NCBI GenBank assembly: GCA_964545475.1
Contig: CAZJGG010000004.1
Location: forward strand, 1-64,000
DNA: 64,000 nt
Direction of reading: 5' to 3'
Source: CAZJGG01 sp964545475
GTDB lineage: Bacteria; Bacillota; Clostridia; Lachnospirales; JAISER01
Part shown: positions 53,567 to 62,850 of the stretch, one piece after another
Layout: each line of letters starts with the position of its first letter
Numbering within the stretch: the stretch's first letter is position 1
The notes under the pieces: generated by a model
What the model was told of the DNA's origin: nothing
Databases searched by the model: none
What the model saw: only the letters and a program-made list of their open reading frames with translations
Made by a program: the position numbers and the translations under genes

Positions 53567-54196
53567 TTAACCCTCTCTAAGTATGTTAACAATCTCTATA
53601 ATCCTTTCGTGCTGTATTTTCATGCTTACCCTGTTTACAAGCAGCCTTGCAGATATTGTGCAAATTTCATCAAGCACCACTAAACCGTTTTCCTTTAGCG
53701 TGCTTCCTGTTTCAACAATATCCACAATAACGTCTGCAATCCCCACAATTGGACCAAGTTCCACAGAGCCTGCAAGCTTAATTATTTCCACCGTCTGCCG
53801 TTTTTGCTTATAAAAATAATCATGGGTAATGTTTGGATATTTCGTTGCAACTCTTAAATCATTGCTGGTTAAAAATTTTTCTCTAACGTCTTCGCTTCCG
53901 GCAACAACAACTCTGCATTTTCCGAAGCCTAAGTCTAACAATTCGTATAAATGCCTGTTTTCTTCTAAAATTGTGTCTTTTCCGGCAATGCCAATATCGG
54001 CTGCACCATGTTCAACGTATGTTGGCACGTCGCTGGCTTTTGAAAGGAAAAACTTATATTTATGCTCCTCGTTTGTAAAAATTAATTTCCTGGAAGGGCC
54101 TTTCATTTCCTCACATGTAATTCCGGCTTTTTCTAGCCTTTCCATTGTAAGGCTGGCGAGCCTGCCCTTTGCAAGAGCAAACGTTAAATATTCCAA
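53567..54196 (-). CDS. hisG: ATP phosphoribosyltransferase, short form
   Basis: A 209-residue catalytic subunit lacking the C-terminal regulatory domain; such short HisG proteins need HisZ. Motifs: FALAKGRLA, ADIGIAGKDTILE, VGIADVIVDIVETGSTL. The start overlaps hisZ by 13 bp. First committed step of histidine synthesis. Confidence 0.95.
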   Translation of the reverse strand: MEYLTFALAKGRLASLTMERLEKAGITCEEMKGPSRKLIFTNEEHKYKFFLSKASDVPTYVEHGAADIGIAGKDTILEENRHLYELLDLGFGKCRVVVAGSEDVREKFLTSNDLRVATKYPNITHDYFYKQKRQTVEIIKLAGSVELGPIVGIADVIVDIVETGSTLKENGLVVLDEICTISARLLVNRVSMKIQHERIIEIVNILREG

Positions 54197-55410
54197 TTTA
54201 AAGCCTCCCCCGGAAGTTTTGTTAACACTGCGCTATTCTCATCTTGAAAATAAATAAATTGCTTAATCCCTTTATTTAAGGCATATCTCTCGTTATTTTC
54301 AATATCTTCCACATAAACGCTTGTTTCCACAATAAACCCTTTTTCACGTAATTCATCTGCCGCTTTAACAGCCGCTTGCCTGCCTTTTTCCGAAAAGCCT
54401 ATAAGCAAATCTGTATTTCTGTATGTAGTATTATTTTGCAATTCTTTTAATGAAAGAAGCTCATTAATATTTATAGAAAACCCTATTGAGGGAAAAGCCG
54501 CACCGTATTCATCAATAAGCTTGTCATACCTGCCGCCGTCTATTATAGAAAAACCTGCTTCATTTGCATAACCGGAGAAAATAATGCCGGTATAATAGTT
54601 GAAATGCCCGAAAGCGCTTAAATCAAATCTTGTATAACCTTCAAGACCGTAGGTTTTAAGTTTTTCGTAAATTGCTTCAAGGCTTTCAAGGGCTTTATGT
54701 GCCTCTGTATTATCCGTTAGGGCTTTTGCCTTGCGTAAAACATCAATACCGCCTAAATACATTGGCAAGTTTAAAATTAAAGCTTTTATACCCTCTGGCA
54801 TAAATTCGTTTAAAATAAGCTCTCTTACTGCAACGTAGTTTTTTTCAATTATATAATTTTGAATTTTTCTTTTTTGCTTATTTTCAAGCCCGGTCCCATT
54901 TAAAACAGCTTTTAAAAATTTAACGTGCCCAACGTCTATTTTAAAATTTTTAAGCCCGGCAGAAAGTAAGCTTTTTATGGCAACCGCAAGCACCTCTGCA
55001 TTAGCTTCGTCGTTGTTAACGCCGATAAGCTCAATACCAGCCTGGGTAAATTCCCTATATTTGCCTTGATAACTTTCGTTATACCTAAAAACATTTGATA
55101 AATAACAAAGCTTTAAAGGCATTTCGGCGTGTTTATAATTTGTTGCGGCAATGCGGGCTATAGCCGGAGTGTTGTCTGGGCGAAGAGCTAAAATTCTGCC
55201 GTCCCGGTCTATAAATTTATACATTTGCTTTTCGTTAAGGCTTCCCTTGCCGTCAAAAACCTCAATATATTCAAACATAGGGCTTTTAACTGTTTTATAT
55301 CCGAAGCTTTGAAAAACATTTTCAATACGAGATTCGATTTCTCTTTTTACATAACATTCACGGGGCAAATAGTCCCGAACTCCGTAAGGAGTATGCAGCT
55401 TCTTATTCAT
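54184..55410 (-). CDS. hisZ: ATP phosphoribosyltransferase regulatory subunit
   Basis: A 408-residue HisRS-like protein without tRNA charging: TPYGVRDYLPRECYVK, MYKFIDRDGRILALRPDNT, REFTQAGIELIG and DGGRYDKLIDEYG. Forms the HisZG complex that senses histidine. First gene of the operon, with a strong promoter upstream. Confidence 0.93.
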   Translation of the reverse strand: MNKKLHTPYGVRDYLPRECYVKREIESRIENVFQSFGYKTVKSPMFEYIEVFDGKGSLNEKQMYKFIDRDGRILALRPDNTPAIARIAATNYKHAEMPLKLCYLSNVFRYNESYQGKYREFTQAGIELIGVNNDEANAEVLAVAIKSLLSAGLKNFKIDVGHVKFLKAVLNGTGLENKQKRKIQNYIIEKNYVAVRELILNEFMPEGIKALILNLPMYLGGIDVLRKAKALTDNTEAHKALESLEAIYEKLKTYGLEGYTRFDLSAFGHFNYYTGIIFSGYANEAGFSIIDGGRYDKLIDEYGAAFPSIGFSININELLSLKELQNNTTYRNTDLLIGFSEKGRQAAVKAADELREKGFIVETSVYVEDIENNERYALNKGIKQFIYFQDENSAVLTKLPGEALNWNI

Positions 55411-55447
55411 ATATCACGCCTTCTTTATTATTGCTAAGTATCATTGA

Positions 55448-55476
55448 ATTTTATATTAATTTATTTCTCTTGTCAA
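55448..55476 (-). promoter_or_regulatory. Promoter of the his operon
   Basis: On the minus strand TTGACA (55476-55471), 17-bp spacer, TAAAAT (55453-55448), about 37 bp before the hisZ ATG. No T-box or histidine attenuator was recognised between promoter and gene. Confidence 0.8.
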
Positions 55477-55520
55477 CCTTTACTACGTTATCAGACTAAA
55501 GCGACTAAAGCTAAATGTAC

Positions 55521-55549
55521 AAAAAAATAGCCCTTTATGGGCTATTTTT
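55521..55549 (-). terminator. Terminator overlapping the HAD gene stop
   Basis: AAATAGCCC and GGGCTATTT pair over a 5-nt loop, flanked by A- and T-runs on either strand. It overlaps the HAD gene stop codon (TAG, minus strand) and separates that operon from the his operon. Confidence 0.8.
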
Positions 55550-56201
55550 CTAAAACTATGTCAATAATTTCATTTGGAGCTTCAACTATGTAAGTTGGGT
55601 TATTATCCGTTAAGACCTTTTTCTCTCTAAAGCCCCACAAAACCCCGATACAATCAATTCCGGCATTGTTAGCAAACTTAATGTCTACCTCCGAATCACC
55701 TATCATTACAGTCTCTGTTTTTTCTGCGCCTACAAGGCTCATAATGTTAAAAGCGGCTTTAGGGTCGGGCTTAATTGCAACCCCTTCTACCTCACCGCTT
55801 ACAAAAACAAATGGTATTTCTTTAAAATAAAAATCAACTAAGTGATTTGTCATTTCGTTTGGCTTATTAGACAAAACTGCTAATTTTATTCCGTTTTCAT
55901 GTAGTCGTAATAACATTTCATTTATCCCGTTATATGGCTTTGTTTTATCCATACAACGGTTATTGTATTCGTCTTTAAACTGTTTATAAAACTTTAAAAT
56001 TTCGTCTTCAGAAAAGCTTTTCCCCTTAGGCAGGCAGTCCATTAATAAATTTTTTGCTCCTCTTCCAACAACCTTTTTAACTTCTTCCGTAGTTAATGTT
56101 TTAAACCCGTAAGCAGACAGCACCCCGTTGGCGCTGTCTGCAATATCCTCTATTGTATCCAGTAAAGTTCCGTCTAAATCTAATATACAAAGCTTTTTCA
56201 T
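55542..56201 (-). CDS. HAD-family phosphatase (phosphoglycolate phosphatase-like)
   Basis: A 219-residue HAD hydrolase from ATG 56201 (GGAG site). Motif I LDLDGTLLDT, motif II VLSNKPN, motif III KPDPKAAF and motif IV MIGDSEVDIKFA; the alpha-helical cap lies between I and II. Similar to Gph/PpaX. Substrate unknown, and earlier in-frame starts overlap the next gene. Confidence 0.88.
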   Translation of the reverse strand: MKKLCILDLDGTLLDTIEDIADSANGVLSAYGFKTLTTEEVKKVVGRGAKNLLMDCLPKGKSFSEDEILKFYKQFKDEYNNRCMDKTKPYNGINEMLLRLHENGIKLAVLSNKPNEMTNHLVDFYFKEIPFVFVSGEVEGVAIKPDPKAAFNIMSLVGAEKTETVMIGDSEVDIKFANNAGIDCIGVLWGFREKKVLTDNNPTYIVEAPNEIIDIVLEK

Positions 56202-56217
56202 ATCATTCTCCATAAAC

Positions 56218-57126
56218 TTATTTATTCTGTTTATAGTTATCTTGTGACGCAACTTCCTTTAACGAAAGGGCAAGCCCTGCAAGAGATTGGATTTCTGACG
56301 GAATAATAATTTTTGTAGATTTGCCGTCTGCAACTCTTTCAAGAGCTTCAAGAGATTTAATTTTAATAACAGCGTCAGAAGGCGCAGCTTCATTAATCAT
56401 GCGGATACCGTCTGCAACGGCTTTTTGTACAGCTAAAATGGCTTCTGCTTCGCCTTGCGCTTCCAATATTTGAGTTTGGCGTTTTGCATCTGCACGTAAA
56501 ATTTCAGAAGCTTTTTCACCCTCTGCTACTAATATTTTGGATTGCTTTTCGCCCTCTGCAATAAGTATTGACTGGCGTTTTTCACGTTCCGCTTTCATTT
56601 GTTTTTCCATAGCATCTTGTATTTCTCTAGGCGGAATAATGTTTTTAAGCTCAACACGGTTTACCTTAATGCCCCATGGGTCAGTGGCTTCATCCAAAAT
56701 GGAACGCATTTTAGTGTTTATATGGTCTCTTGAAGTAAGAGTTTGGTCAAGCTCTAAATCACCGATTATATTACGCAAAGTTGTTGCGGTTAAGTTTTCA
56801 ATAGCTGATATTGGGTATTCAACACCATAAGCATAAAGCTTAGGGTCTGTTATTTGAAAATAAATTACTGTGTCAATTTGCATTGTAACGTTGTCTTTAG
56901 TTATTACAGGCTGAGGCGCAAAGTCCACAACTTGTTCTTTTAAAGAAACAACTTTGGCGATTCTTTCAATAAAAGGTATTTTAAAATGAAGCCCAACGCC
57001 CCAAACAGCGTAAAACACGCCTAACCGCTCAACAACATAAGCTCTTGTCTGCTGAACAATTTTTATGTTGCTAATAATAATAACAACAAATAAAACTACG
57101 AAAAACCCTAAAATAATACCACCCAT
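56218..57126 (-). CDS. SPFH/band-7 membrane protein (QmcA/stomatin-like)
   Basis: A 302-residue protein: N-terminal membrane helix (GIILGFFVVLFVVIIISNI), then a band-7 domain (RAYVVERLGVFYAVWGVGLHFKIP, MQIDTVIYFQITDPKLY) and a long coiled coil (AMEKQMKAEREKRQ onward). Such proteins form large membrane rings. It is paired with an NfeD gene upstream in the same operon, the usual partnership. Confidence 0.92.
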   Translation of the reverse strand: MGGIILGFFVVLFVVIIISNIKIVQQTRAYVVERLGVFYAVWGVGLHFKIPFIERIAKVVSLKEQVVDFAPQPVITKDNVTMQIDTVIYFQITDPKLYAYGVEYPISAIENLTATTLRNIIGDLELDQTLTSRDHINTKMRSILDEATDPWGIKVNRVELKNIIPPREIQDAMEKQMKAEREKRQSILIAEGEKQSKILVAEGEKASEILRADAKRQTQILEAQGEAEAILAVQKAVADGIRMINEAAPSDAVIKIKSLEALERVADGKSTKIIIPSEIQSLAGLALSLKEVASQDNYKQNK

Positions 57127-57157
57127 AATAATCCTCCTAAGTTTTAGTAAGCACTAG

Positions 57158-57631
57158 CTAATTATTTAAGCTGTTTTGTAAATCCTCGTTCTCTTTTGGT
57201 GTTACAAAAAGCTTAACGCCTTCGATACGATTTATTATTACCCTTTCGCCCTCATTTATGTTTTTTCCGCTTTCAGAGCGTGCTGTCCAAATCTTACCGT
57301 CTACATAAACAGAACCTGTTGCTAAAGTGTTATCCACTTTTTCCTGCACAACCCCAGTCATATCTAAAACTCTGTCAGCATTTGTGCGTGTTTTGTATGG
57401 TACAACAAATTCCTTTGCAAACGGGCGCAACGCCGCTAAAGCAATGCCGGAAAAAATGACAAAAGTAACTGCCTGTATATGAAACGGAAAACCTAAGTAG
57501 CTGGCAACGAGCGACATAACTGAGCCAAAAGCAAACCAGATCGAAACCAAATTAAACGTTGTAAATTCAATTACGGCAAAAATAATAACAGCCGCAATCC
57601 AAAGCGCTGCATAAAAGTTTAGTGAAGTCAT
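57158..57631 (-). CDS. NfeD-family membrane protein
   Basis: A 157-residue protein from ATG 57631. Several hydrophobic helices (residues 5-75) are followed by an OB-fold domain (MTGVVQEKVDNTLATGSVYVDGKIW). NfeD proteins work with SPFH partners in membrane microdomains or quality control; this is the short form without the ClpP-like protease. Upstream in-frame starts have poorer ribosome sites. Confidence 0.9.
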   Translation of the reverse strand: MTSLNFYAALWIAAVIIFAVIEFTTFNLVSIWFAFGSVMSLVASYLGFPFHIQAVTFVIFSGIALAALRPFAKEFVVPYKTRTNADRVLDMTGVVQEKVDNTLATGSVYVDGKIWTARSESGKNINEGERVIINRIEGVKLFVTPKENEDLQNSLNN

Positions 57632-57708
57632 ATTAACATCCCCCTCTTTTGAATTAATTTTTAATACAAATACCAAAAAGCCGCTTAAATAATTAAGAGG
57701 CTAACCAA

Positions 57709-57782
57709 TCGGGGAGACCGGATTTGAACCGACGGCCTCTTGGTCCCGAACCAAGCGCGCTACCAAACTGCGCTACTCCCCG
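57709..57782 (-). tRNA. tRNA-Pro (CGG)
   Basis: On the minus strand a 74-nt cloverleaf: acceptor CGGGGAG with CTCCCCG-A, anticodon loop TTCGGGA (anticodon CGG), T arm GGTTCAAATCC. CCA is not encoded. Confidence 0.93.
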
Positions 57783-57846
57783 GGTTTGAAATTTTGGTAT
57801 ACATATTATACAACATATTTTTGCTAAAATCAATAATTATATTAGT

Positions 57847-58446
57847 CTAATCGCTAAAATAATCGCCAAAATTCATACCCATAGCTTTTAAAAACGTCTC
57901 TGCTTCTCCGTTAGGGTTAGCCCTTTTTGTTGCTTCAAAAACATACCAAGGGTATTCCAATCCGTGTACAATAATAGGAATAGGTTTTCCGAATTTATTT
58001 AAAATAAACCCTTCTTCTTGAAGCATTTTCCCAATATTAGAAGCTATACTTAACAGTTCGTAGTAACCTACCGGTCCTTTGCCTATATATTCAAACTTGC
58101 TGTTATAACAATTTTCATCTTCAAAACCAATATTTTCTATGCCATTTTCCTTATACCACTGAAAAAGTATTTTTGCCCCATTGTTGTCATTAAAATTGTC
58201 GACAATTGGCGTCTCGTTTTGCCGCCAAAAGGCATAGTTCCACCGCTCTTCATCATATAAGCCTGCGCCTTCGCAATCCTCTTCTGTGTTATAACTTATG
58301 CTGAAATCAGTAACATTGTTAAAGCCATTATAAGAATTCGCCATATTTGCATAAACAAAAAATGATATTGCGTAAATCCCGTTTTCATTCCAATTAGAAA
58401 TAATACTCTTAATATCTTCGTAAAAAATATCTTCTATAGGTATCAT
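57847..58446 (-). CDS. Conserved cytoplasmic protein, function unknown
   Basis: A 199-residue acidic soluble protein (MIPIEDIFYEDIKSIISNW) with aromatic-rich segments (EERWNYAFWRQNE, KGPVGYYELLSIASNIGKML). Layout is loosely reminiscent of the DUF4303-type immunity-like proteins, but I cannot confirm a family. Stand-alone gene between tRNA-Pro and the repeat array. Confidence 0.6.
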   Translation of the reverse strand: MIPIEDIFYEDIKSIISNWNENGIYAISFFVYANMANSYNGFNNVTDFSISYNTEEDCEGAGLYDEERWNYAFWRQNETPIVDNFNDNNGAKILFQWYKENGIENIGFEDENCYNSKFEYIGKGPVGYYELLSIASNIGKMLQEEGFILNKFGKPIPIIVHGLEYPWYVFEATKRANPNGEAETFLKAMGMNFGDYFSD

Positions 58447-58517
58447 AAATTATTCACCTCTAAGTAATAATACTGTTCTCAGTTAAGACGGTAGATAAAG
58501 CATAATTTAAACAATTG

Positions 58518-59450
58518 GCTGCCGACAGGTTTTAGACAAACAGATGACAACGGTTGCTGGAGGTCTTCGCAACGCATACAATGCGTTCCCTACANNNNNN
58601 NNNNNNNNNNNNNNNNNNNNNNNNNNNNNNNNNNNNNNNNNNNNNNNNNNNNNNNNNNNNNNNNNNNNNNNNNNNNNNNNNNNNNNNNNNNNNNACAGAT
58701 GACAACGGTTGCTGGAGGTCTTCGCAACGCATACAATGCGTTCCCTACATAATGGCATTCTACTGTTCTATTATGTTATTTTAAAATAGATTCGTAGGGA
58801 ACGCATTGTATGCGTTCCGCATTCCAAACGACATTGCACAAAAGAAAAGCATGATTTAAAAAATTAGCTGCCGACAGGTTTTAGACAAACGGACGACAAC
58901 GGTTGCCGGAGGTCTTCGGAACGCATACAATGCGTTCCCTACAAAATGGCATTCTAATGTTCTATTATGTTATTTTAAAATAGATTCGTAGGGAACGCAT
59001 TGTATGCGTTCCGCATTCCAAACGACATTGCACAAAAGAAAAGCATGATTTAAAAAATTAGCTGCCGACAGGTTTTAGACAAACGGACGACAACGGTTGC
59101 CGGAGGTCTTCGGAACGCATACAATGCGTTCCCTACAAAATGGCATTCTAATGTTCTATTATGTTATTTATAAATAGATTCGTAGGGAACGCATTGTATG
59201 CGTTCCGCATTCCAAACCACATTGCACAAAAGAAAAAACGATTTAAAAAATTGGCTGCCGACAGGTTTTAGACAAACGGACGACAACGGTTGCTGGCAGT
59301 CTTCGGAACGCATACAATGCGTTCCCTACATAATGGCATTCTACTGTTCTATTATGTTATTTATAGATAGATTCGTAGGGAACGCATTCCAGATGACATT
59401 GCACAAAAGAAAAAACGATTTAAAAAATTGGCTGCCGACAGGTTGTCGAC
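58518..59450. repeat. Tandem array of a 194-bp unit with palindromic core
   Basis: The word GCTGCCGACAGG recurs at 58518, 58867, 59061, 59254 and 59431. Spacings are 349, 194, 193 and 177; subtracting 155 bp for the artefactual gap (100 N plus 55-bp duplicate) the first becomes 194. Each unit holds GGAACGCATACAATGCGTTCC and its inverted partner, able to form long hairpins, plus an A/T-rich segment. The array is noncoding and fills the gap between two genes; small ORFs across it are not real. Confidence 0.88.
58595..58694. other. 100-N scaffold gap, probably artefactual
   Basis: Exactly 100 N flanked by identical 55-bp sequences (58540-58594 and 58695-58749). Removing the N run and one copy restores the 194-bp period of the surrounding array. 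Confidence 0.85.
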
Positions 59451-59479
59451 AGCCTAAGGCGCAATATGCACCTAATTTT

Positions 59480-60868
59480 TTAATACTCAAGTTTTTCTTT
59501 TAAATATGGTAAAAGCTCGTCAACTTTTATTCTTTGCTGCTCCATAGAGTCTCTGAAACGTATTGTAACAGCGTTATCCTCAACGGAATCAAAATCGTAA
59601 GTCAAGCAGAAAGGTGTGCCGATTTCGTCTTGTCTGCGGTAACGCTTGCCGATAGATCCGGCATCATCAAAGTCGCATGAAAAATATTTAGAAAGCTCCA
59701 CATAAATTTTATGTGCATCGTCTGCAAGCTTTTTAGAAAGCGGTAAAATTGCAGCTTTAACAGGGGCAAGAGCAGGGTGAAAACGAAGCACTGTTCTTGT
59801 GTCTCCCTCTGTAATTTCCTCTTCGTCGTATGCTTCGCATAAAAACGCAAGGGTAACTCTGTCTGCGCCTAAAGACGGCTCTATACAATATGGAATATAT
59901 TTTTCGTTTGTATTAGGATCAAAGTAAGTCATTTCTTCTCCGGAACTGTTTTGGTGTTGCAAAAGGTCAAAGTCAGTTCTGTCCGCTATGCCCCAAAGCT
60001 CGCCAAAGCCGAATGGGAAGCGATATTCAATGTCCGTAGTGGCTTTTGAATAATGGGAAAGCTCTTCCTTTTCATGATCTCTAATGCGCATGTTTTCTTC
60101 TTTCATATCAAGCTCTTTAAGCCAGCTTATGCAAAACTGCTTCCAATATTCAAACCACTCAAGGTCTGTTCCGGGAGCACAGAAAAATTCAAGTTCCATT
60201 TGCTCAAATTCTCTTGTTCTGAAAATAAAGTTACCCGGCGTAATTTCATTTCTAAAAGATTTGCCAATTTGCCCTATACCAAAGGGAATTTTTTTCCGGG
60301 TTGTCCTTTGAACATTTTTAAAATTAACAAAAATACCCTGCGCTGTTTCCGGGCGTAAGTAAACCAAGTTTTTGCTGTCCTCAGTAACTCCGGCATGAGT
60401 TTTAAACATAAGGTTAAACTGTCTTATGTCTGTAAAGTCCTGGCTGTCGCAGTTAGGGCAGCAAATATTGTTTTTGTTAATATACTCGCTCATTTTATCA
60501 TTAGACCAGCCCGCAATTTCTATATTAAAATCGTTGGCTATAATATAATCCTCAATAAGCTTGTCGGCACGGAAACGTTCTTTACATTTTTTACAGTCCA
60601 TTAAAGGGTCTGCAAAGCCTCCCACATGCCCGGATGCAACCCAAACTTGGGGGTTCATTAAAATTGCGCAGTCCACCCCAACATTCAGTGGGCTTTCTTG
60701 TATAAACTTTTTAAACCAAGCATTTTTTACATTGTTTTTAAGCAATACCCCGAGCGGCCCGTAATCCCAAGAGTTTGCAAGCCCTCCGTAAATCTCGGAG
60801 CCGGGATAAATAAAGCCCCTGCTTTTTGCAAGAGATACAATTTTATCCATAGATTTTTCAAATTCCAT
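59480..60868 (-). CDS. glyS: Glycyl-tRNA synthetase, dimeric type
   Basis: A 462-residue class II synthetase: [68 protein letters not shown] (motif 2), [14 protein letters not shown] (motif 3) and an anticodon-binding C-terminal domain. This is the alpha-2 (eukaryote-like) GlyRS. It lies downstream of the CDF gene by 26 bp. No T-box leader is visible. Confidence 0.96.
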   Translation of the reverse strand: MEFEKSMDKIVSLAKSRGFIYPGSEIYGGLANSWDYGPLGVLLKNNVKNAWFKKFIQESPLNVGVDCAILMNPQVWVASGHVGGFADPLMDCKKCKERFRADKLIEDYIIANDFNIEIAGWSNDKMSEYINKNNICCPNCDSQDFTDIRQFNLMFKTHAGVTEDSKNLVYLRPETAQGIFVNFKNVQRTTRKKIPFGIGQIGKSFRNEITPGNFIFRTREFEQMELEFFCAPGTDLEWFEYWKQFCISWLKELDMKEENMRIRDHEKEELSHYSKATTDIEYRFPFGFGELWGIADRTDFDLLQHQNSSGEEMTYFDPNTNEKYIPYCIEPSLGADRVTLAFLCEAYDEEEITEGDTRTVLRFHPALAPVKAAILPLSKKLADDAHKIYVELSKYFSCDFDDAGSIGKRYRRQDEIGTPFCLTYDFDSVEDNAVTIRFRDSMEQQRIKVDELLPYLKEKLEY

Positions 60869-60894
60869 TTTTCCTTACTCCTTATTGATTTTAT

Positions 60895-61794
60895 TTAATT
60901 TATAATATTCTGTATATCCTCTTCAAATGGATTCACATGCACGGAGCAATGCTTAACCACATCAATTTTTTTCTCAAGCTGTTCATGCACAACTTCCGCA
61001 ATAGCATGTGATTTTATAAGACTCATTTCTTTGTCTACAGCAATTTCAATGTCTACGTATAATAAGTTTGCATGAATTCTAGTTTTCAAGCTGTCAATTC
61101 TTTTGACGCCATTTACATTTAACACTATATCTTTAATTTCGTCAACAGTATTATCGTCCGCAGCCGTATCCACTAATTGGGAAAAGGCGCTTCTGCAAAT
61201 ATCGTATGCCGCTTTTAAAACCATTAAGCAAATTACTATGGAAGCAATGGCATCACATATTCCAAAACCCATCATAGAGCCTGCAATACCTAAAAGGCTT
61301 CCCACGGATGAAAGAGCGTCGCTTCTGTGGTGCCAGGCATCTGCCATCATAGCCCCCGACTTTACCTTTTTTGCATAGAACCGAGTATACCAAAACATTG
61401 CCTCTTTGACAACTATTGAAATTATGGCCGCAATAATAGGTAAAGCGTTAACAACTGTTTCGGAATAATCTCCCGATAAAATCTTTGTTACTCCGCCGTA
61501 ACCTATTCCAATTGCAGTTGCTGTAAGCATACCAGCTAAAATAACAGCCGCAATGCATTCAAACTTTTCGTGCCCATACTGATGCTCTTTGTCCTCCTTT
61601 GCGTTGGCAAGCTTAACGCTTATCATAACAATAATTGTACTAAGTGCATCAGAAGCCGAATGAATGGCATCACTTACCATTGCGTCAGACTTTCCAAAAA
61701 ACCCGGCAATAAGCTTTCCGGCGGAAAGCACAATATTACCAATTAGCGTGGTAATTGACACGGTAAAAACCGTTTTTACATTATCATTATCCAC
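60895..61794 (-). CDS. Cation diffusion facilitator transporter
   Basis: A 299-residue membrane protein with about six transmembrane helices. Metal-site motifs: DAIHSASDALST and DAWHHRSDALSS (HxxxD pairs in helices II and V), EHQYGHEKFE loop. The C-terminal cytoplasmic ferredoxin-like domain ends CSVHVNPFEEDIQ. Exports Zn, Fe or Mn in exchange for protons. Confidence 0.93.
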   Translation of the reverse strand: MDNDNVKTVFTVSITTLIGNIVLSAGKLIAGFFGKSDAMVSDAIHSASDALSTIIVMISVKLANAKEDKEHQYGHEKFECIAAVILAGMLTATAIGIGYGGVTKILSGDYSETVVNALPIIAAIISIVVKEAMFWYTRFYAKKVKSGAMMADAWHHRSDALSSVGSLLGIAGSMMGFGICDAIASIVICLMVLKAAYDICRSAFSQLVDTAADDNTVDEIKDIVLNVNGVKRIDSLKTRIHANLLYVDIEIAVDKEMSLIKSHAIAEVVHEQLEKKIDVVKHCSVHVNPFEEDIQNIIN

Positions 61795-61839
61795 TAAATC
61801 ATTCCTTAAACATTTTTAAAAATTACTACTTTTGGCATC

Positions 61840-62727
61840 CTATAAAGCGTTTGGTTTAATCTTTTTAAAAAACTGCGCTCCCAGCTCTGCAAACAACACC
61901 CCTGTCAAAATTATTACGCATCCAATGAACATTCTCGGCGTAAGAGTTTCTTTTATTAAAATAATTGAAGCCATTGTACCGAAAATTGATTCCATGGACA
62001 AAATTACAACTGCTTTTGTCTGGTTTGTAATGTATTTTTGTGACACAGTCTGCAATAAAAAAGTTATTGTAGTATTTACCGCCCCCAAAATAAATAAAGT
62101 TATTATACCTTCATTGCCAATATTTGTAAAGCCGGAGTTTTCAGTCAGGAAATAACTTATTAAAGATAATACTGCAACTGTAGCCATTTGCAGTATTGTA
62201 AGCAAAACCGCATCAGCGCCTTTTTGAAGAAAATGACCGTTATAGTATATGTGCAGTGCAAAACCAAATGCACCTCCAAGAGACAAAACATCTCCTATAT
62301 TAATAGAAAAATCCATGTTAAAAGATAAAACCGCTGTTCCCAAAAATGCGATAATAGCACCAAACACAGAAAATTTATCAAGCTTTTGCTTGCAAACAAT
62401 AAATGCGATTATCGGCACCATAACAACGTTTGTTGTTGTTAGAAATGCCGCTTTTGATGCCGTTGTGTAAATCATACCGACCGTTTGCATAATATACCCA
62501 AAATATAGGCAAGCCCCAACACATACTCCTGCTATTATATTAAGTTTATTAATTTCTTTAAACTTTTTATGAAAAACAATAGAAAGTAATACGGCTGCTA
62601 TAGCAAAACGTATAAACAAAATCTGGCTTGGCGTACAATGCCTTAAAGCAATGTTTGTAAGCGGAAAGCCGAACCCCCATACTATTGTAACAATTAGTAG
62701 CCCAACTTCTCCCCTATATTTAGTCAT
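61840..62727 (-). CDS. EamA/DMT-family transporter
   Basis: A 295-residue protein with two EamA repeats and about ten hydrophobic helices (LLIVTIVWGFGFPLTNIALR; later TKAVVILSMESIFGTMASI). Start at ATG 62727 is chosen; the open frame upstream adds a non-hydrophobic 30-residue leader. Transports an unidentified metabolite. Confidence 0.9.
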   Translation of the reverse strand: MTKYRGEVGLLIVTIVWGFGFPLTNIALRHCTPSQILFIRFAIAAVLLSIVFHKKFKEINKLNIIAGVCVGACLYFGYIMQTVGMIYTTASKAAFLTTTNVVMVPIIAFIVCKQKLDKFSVFGAIIAFLGTAVLSFNMDFSINIGDVLSLGGAFGFALHIYYNGHFLQKGADAVLLTILQMATVAVLSLISYFLTENSGFTNIGNEGIITLFILGAVNTTITFLLQTVSQKYITNQTKAVVILSMESIFGTMASIILIKETLTPRMFIGCVIILTGVLFAELGAQFFKKIKPNAL

Positions 62728-62850
62728 TCTCCAATTCCCCTCATAAAAGAACCTGTGTTCAATAAGCTGTTGCCCAAAAAATTCGGACAACACATTATTG
62801 AACACTGGCTCTAACAAATTAAACAGTATCTCTTTAAACAGACTCTTACG

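Noticed and set aside
58518..59450. CRISPR array
   Set aside because: Units are about 194 bp with full-length similarity, no short repeat/unique spacer pattern and no cas genes nearby.
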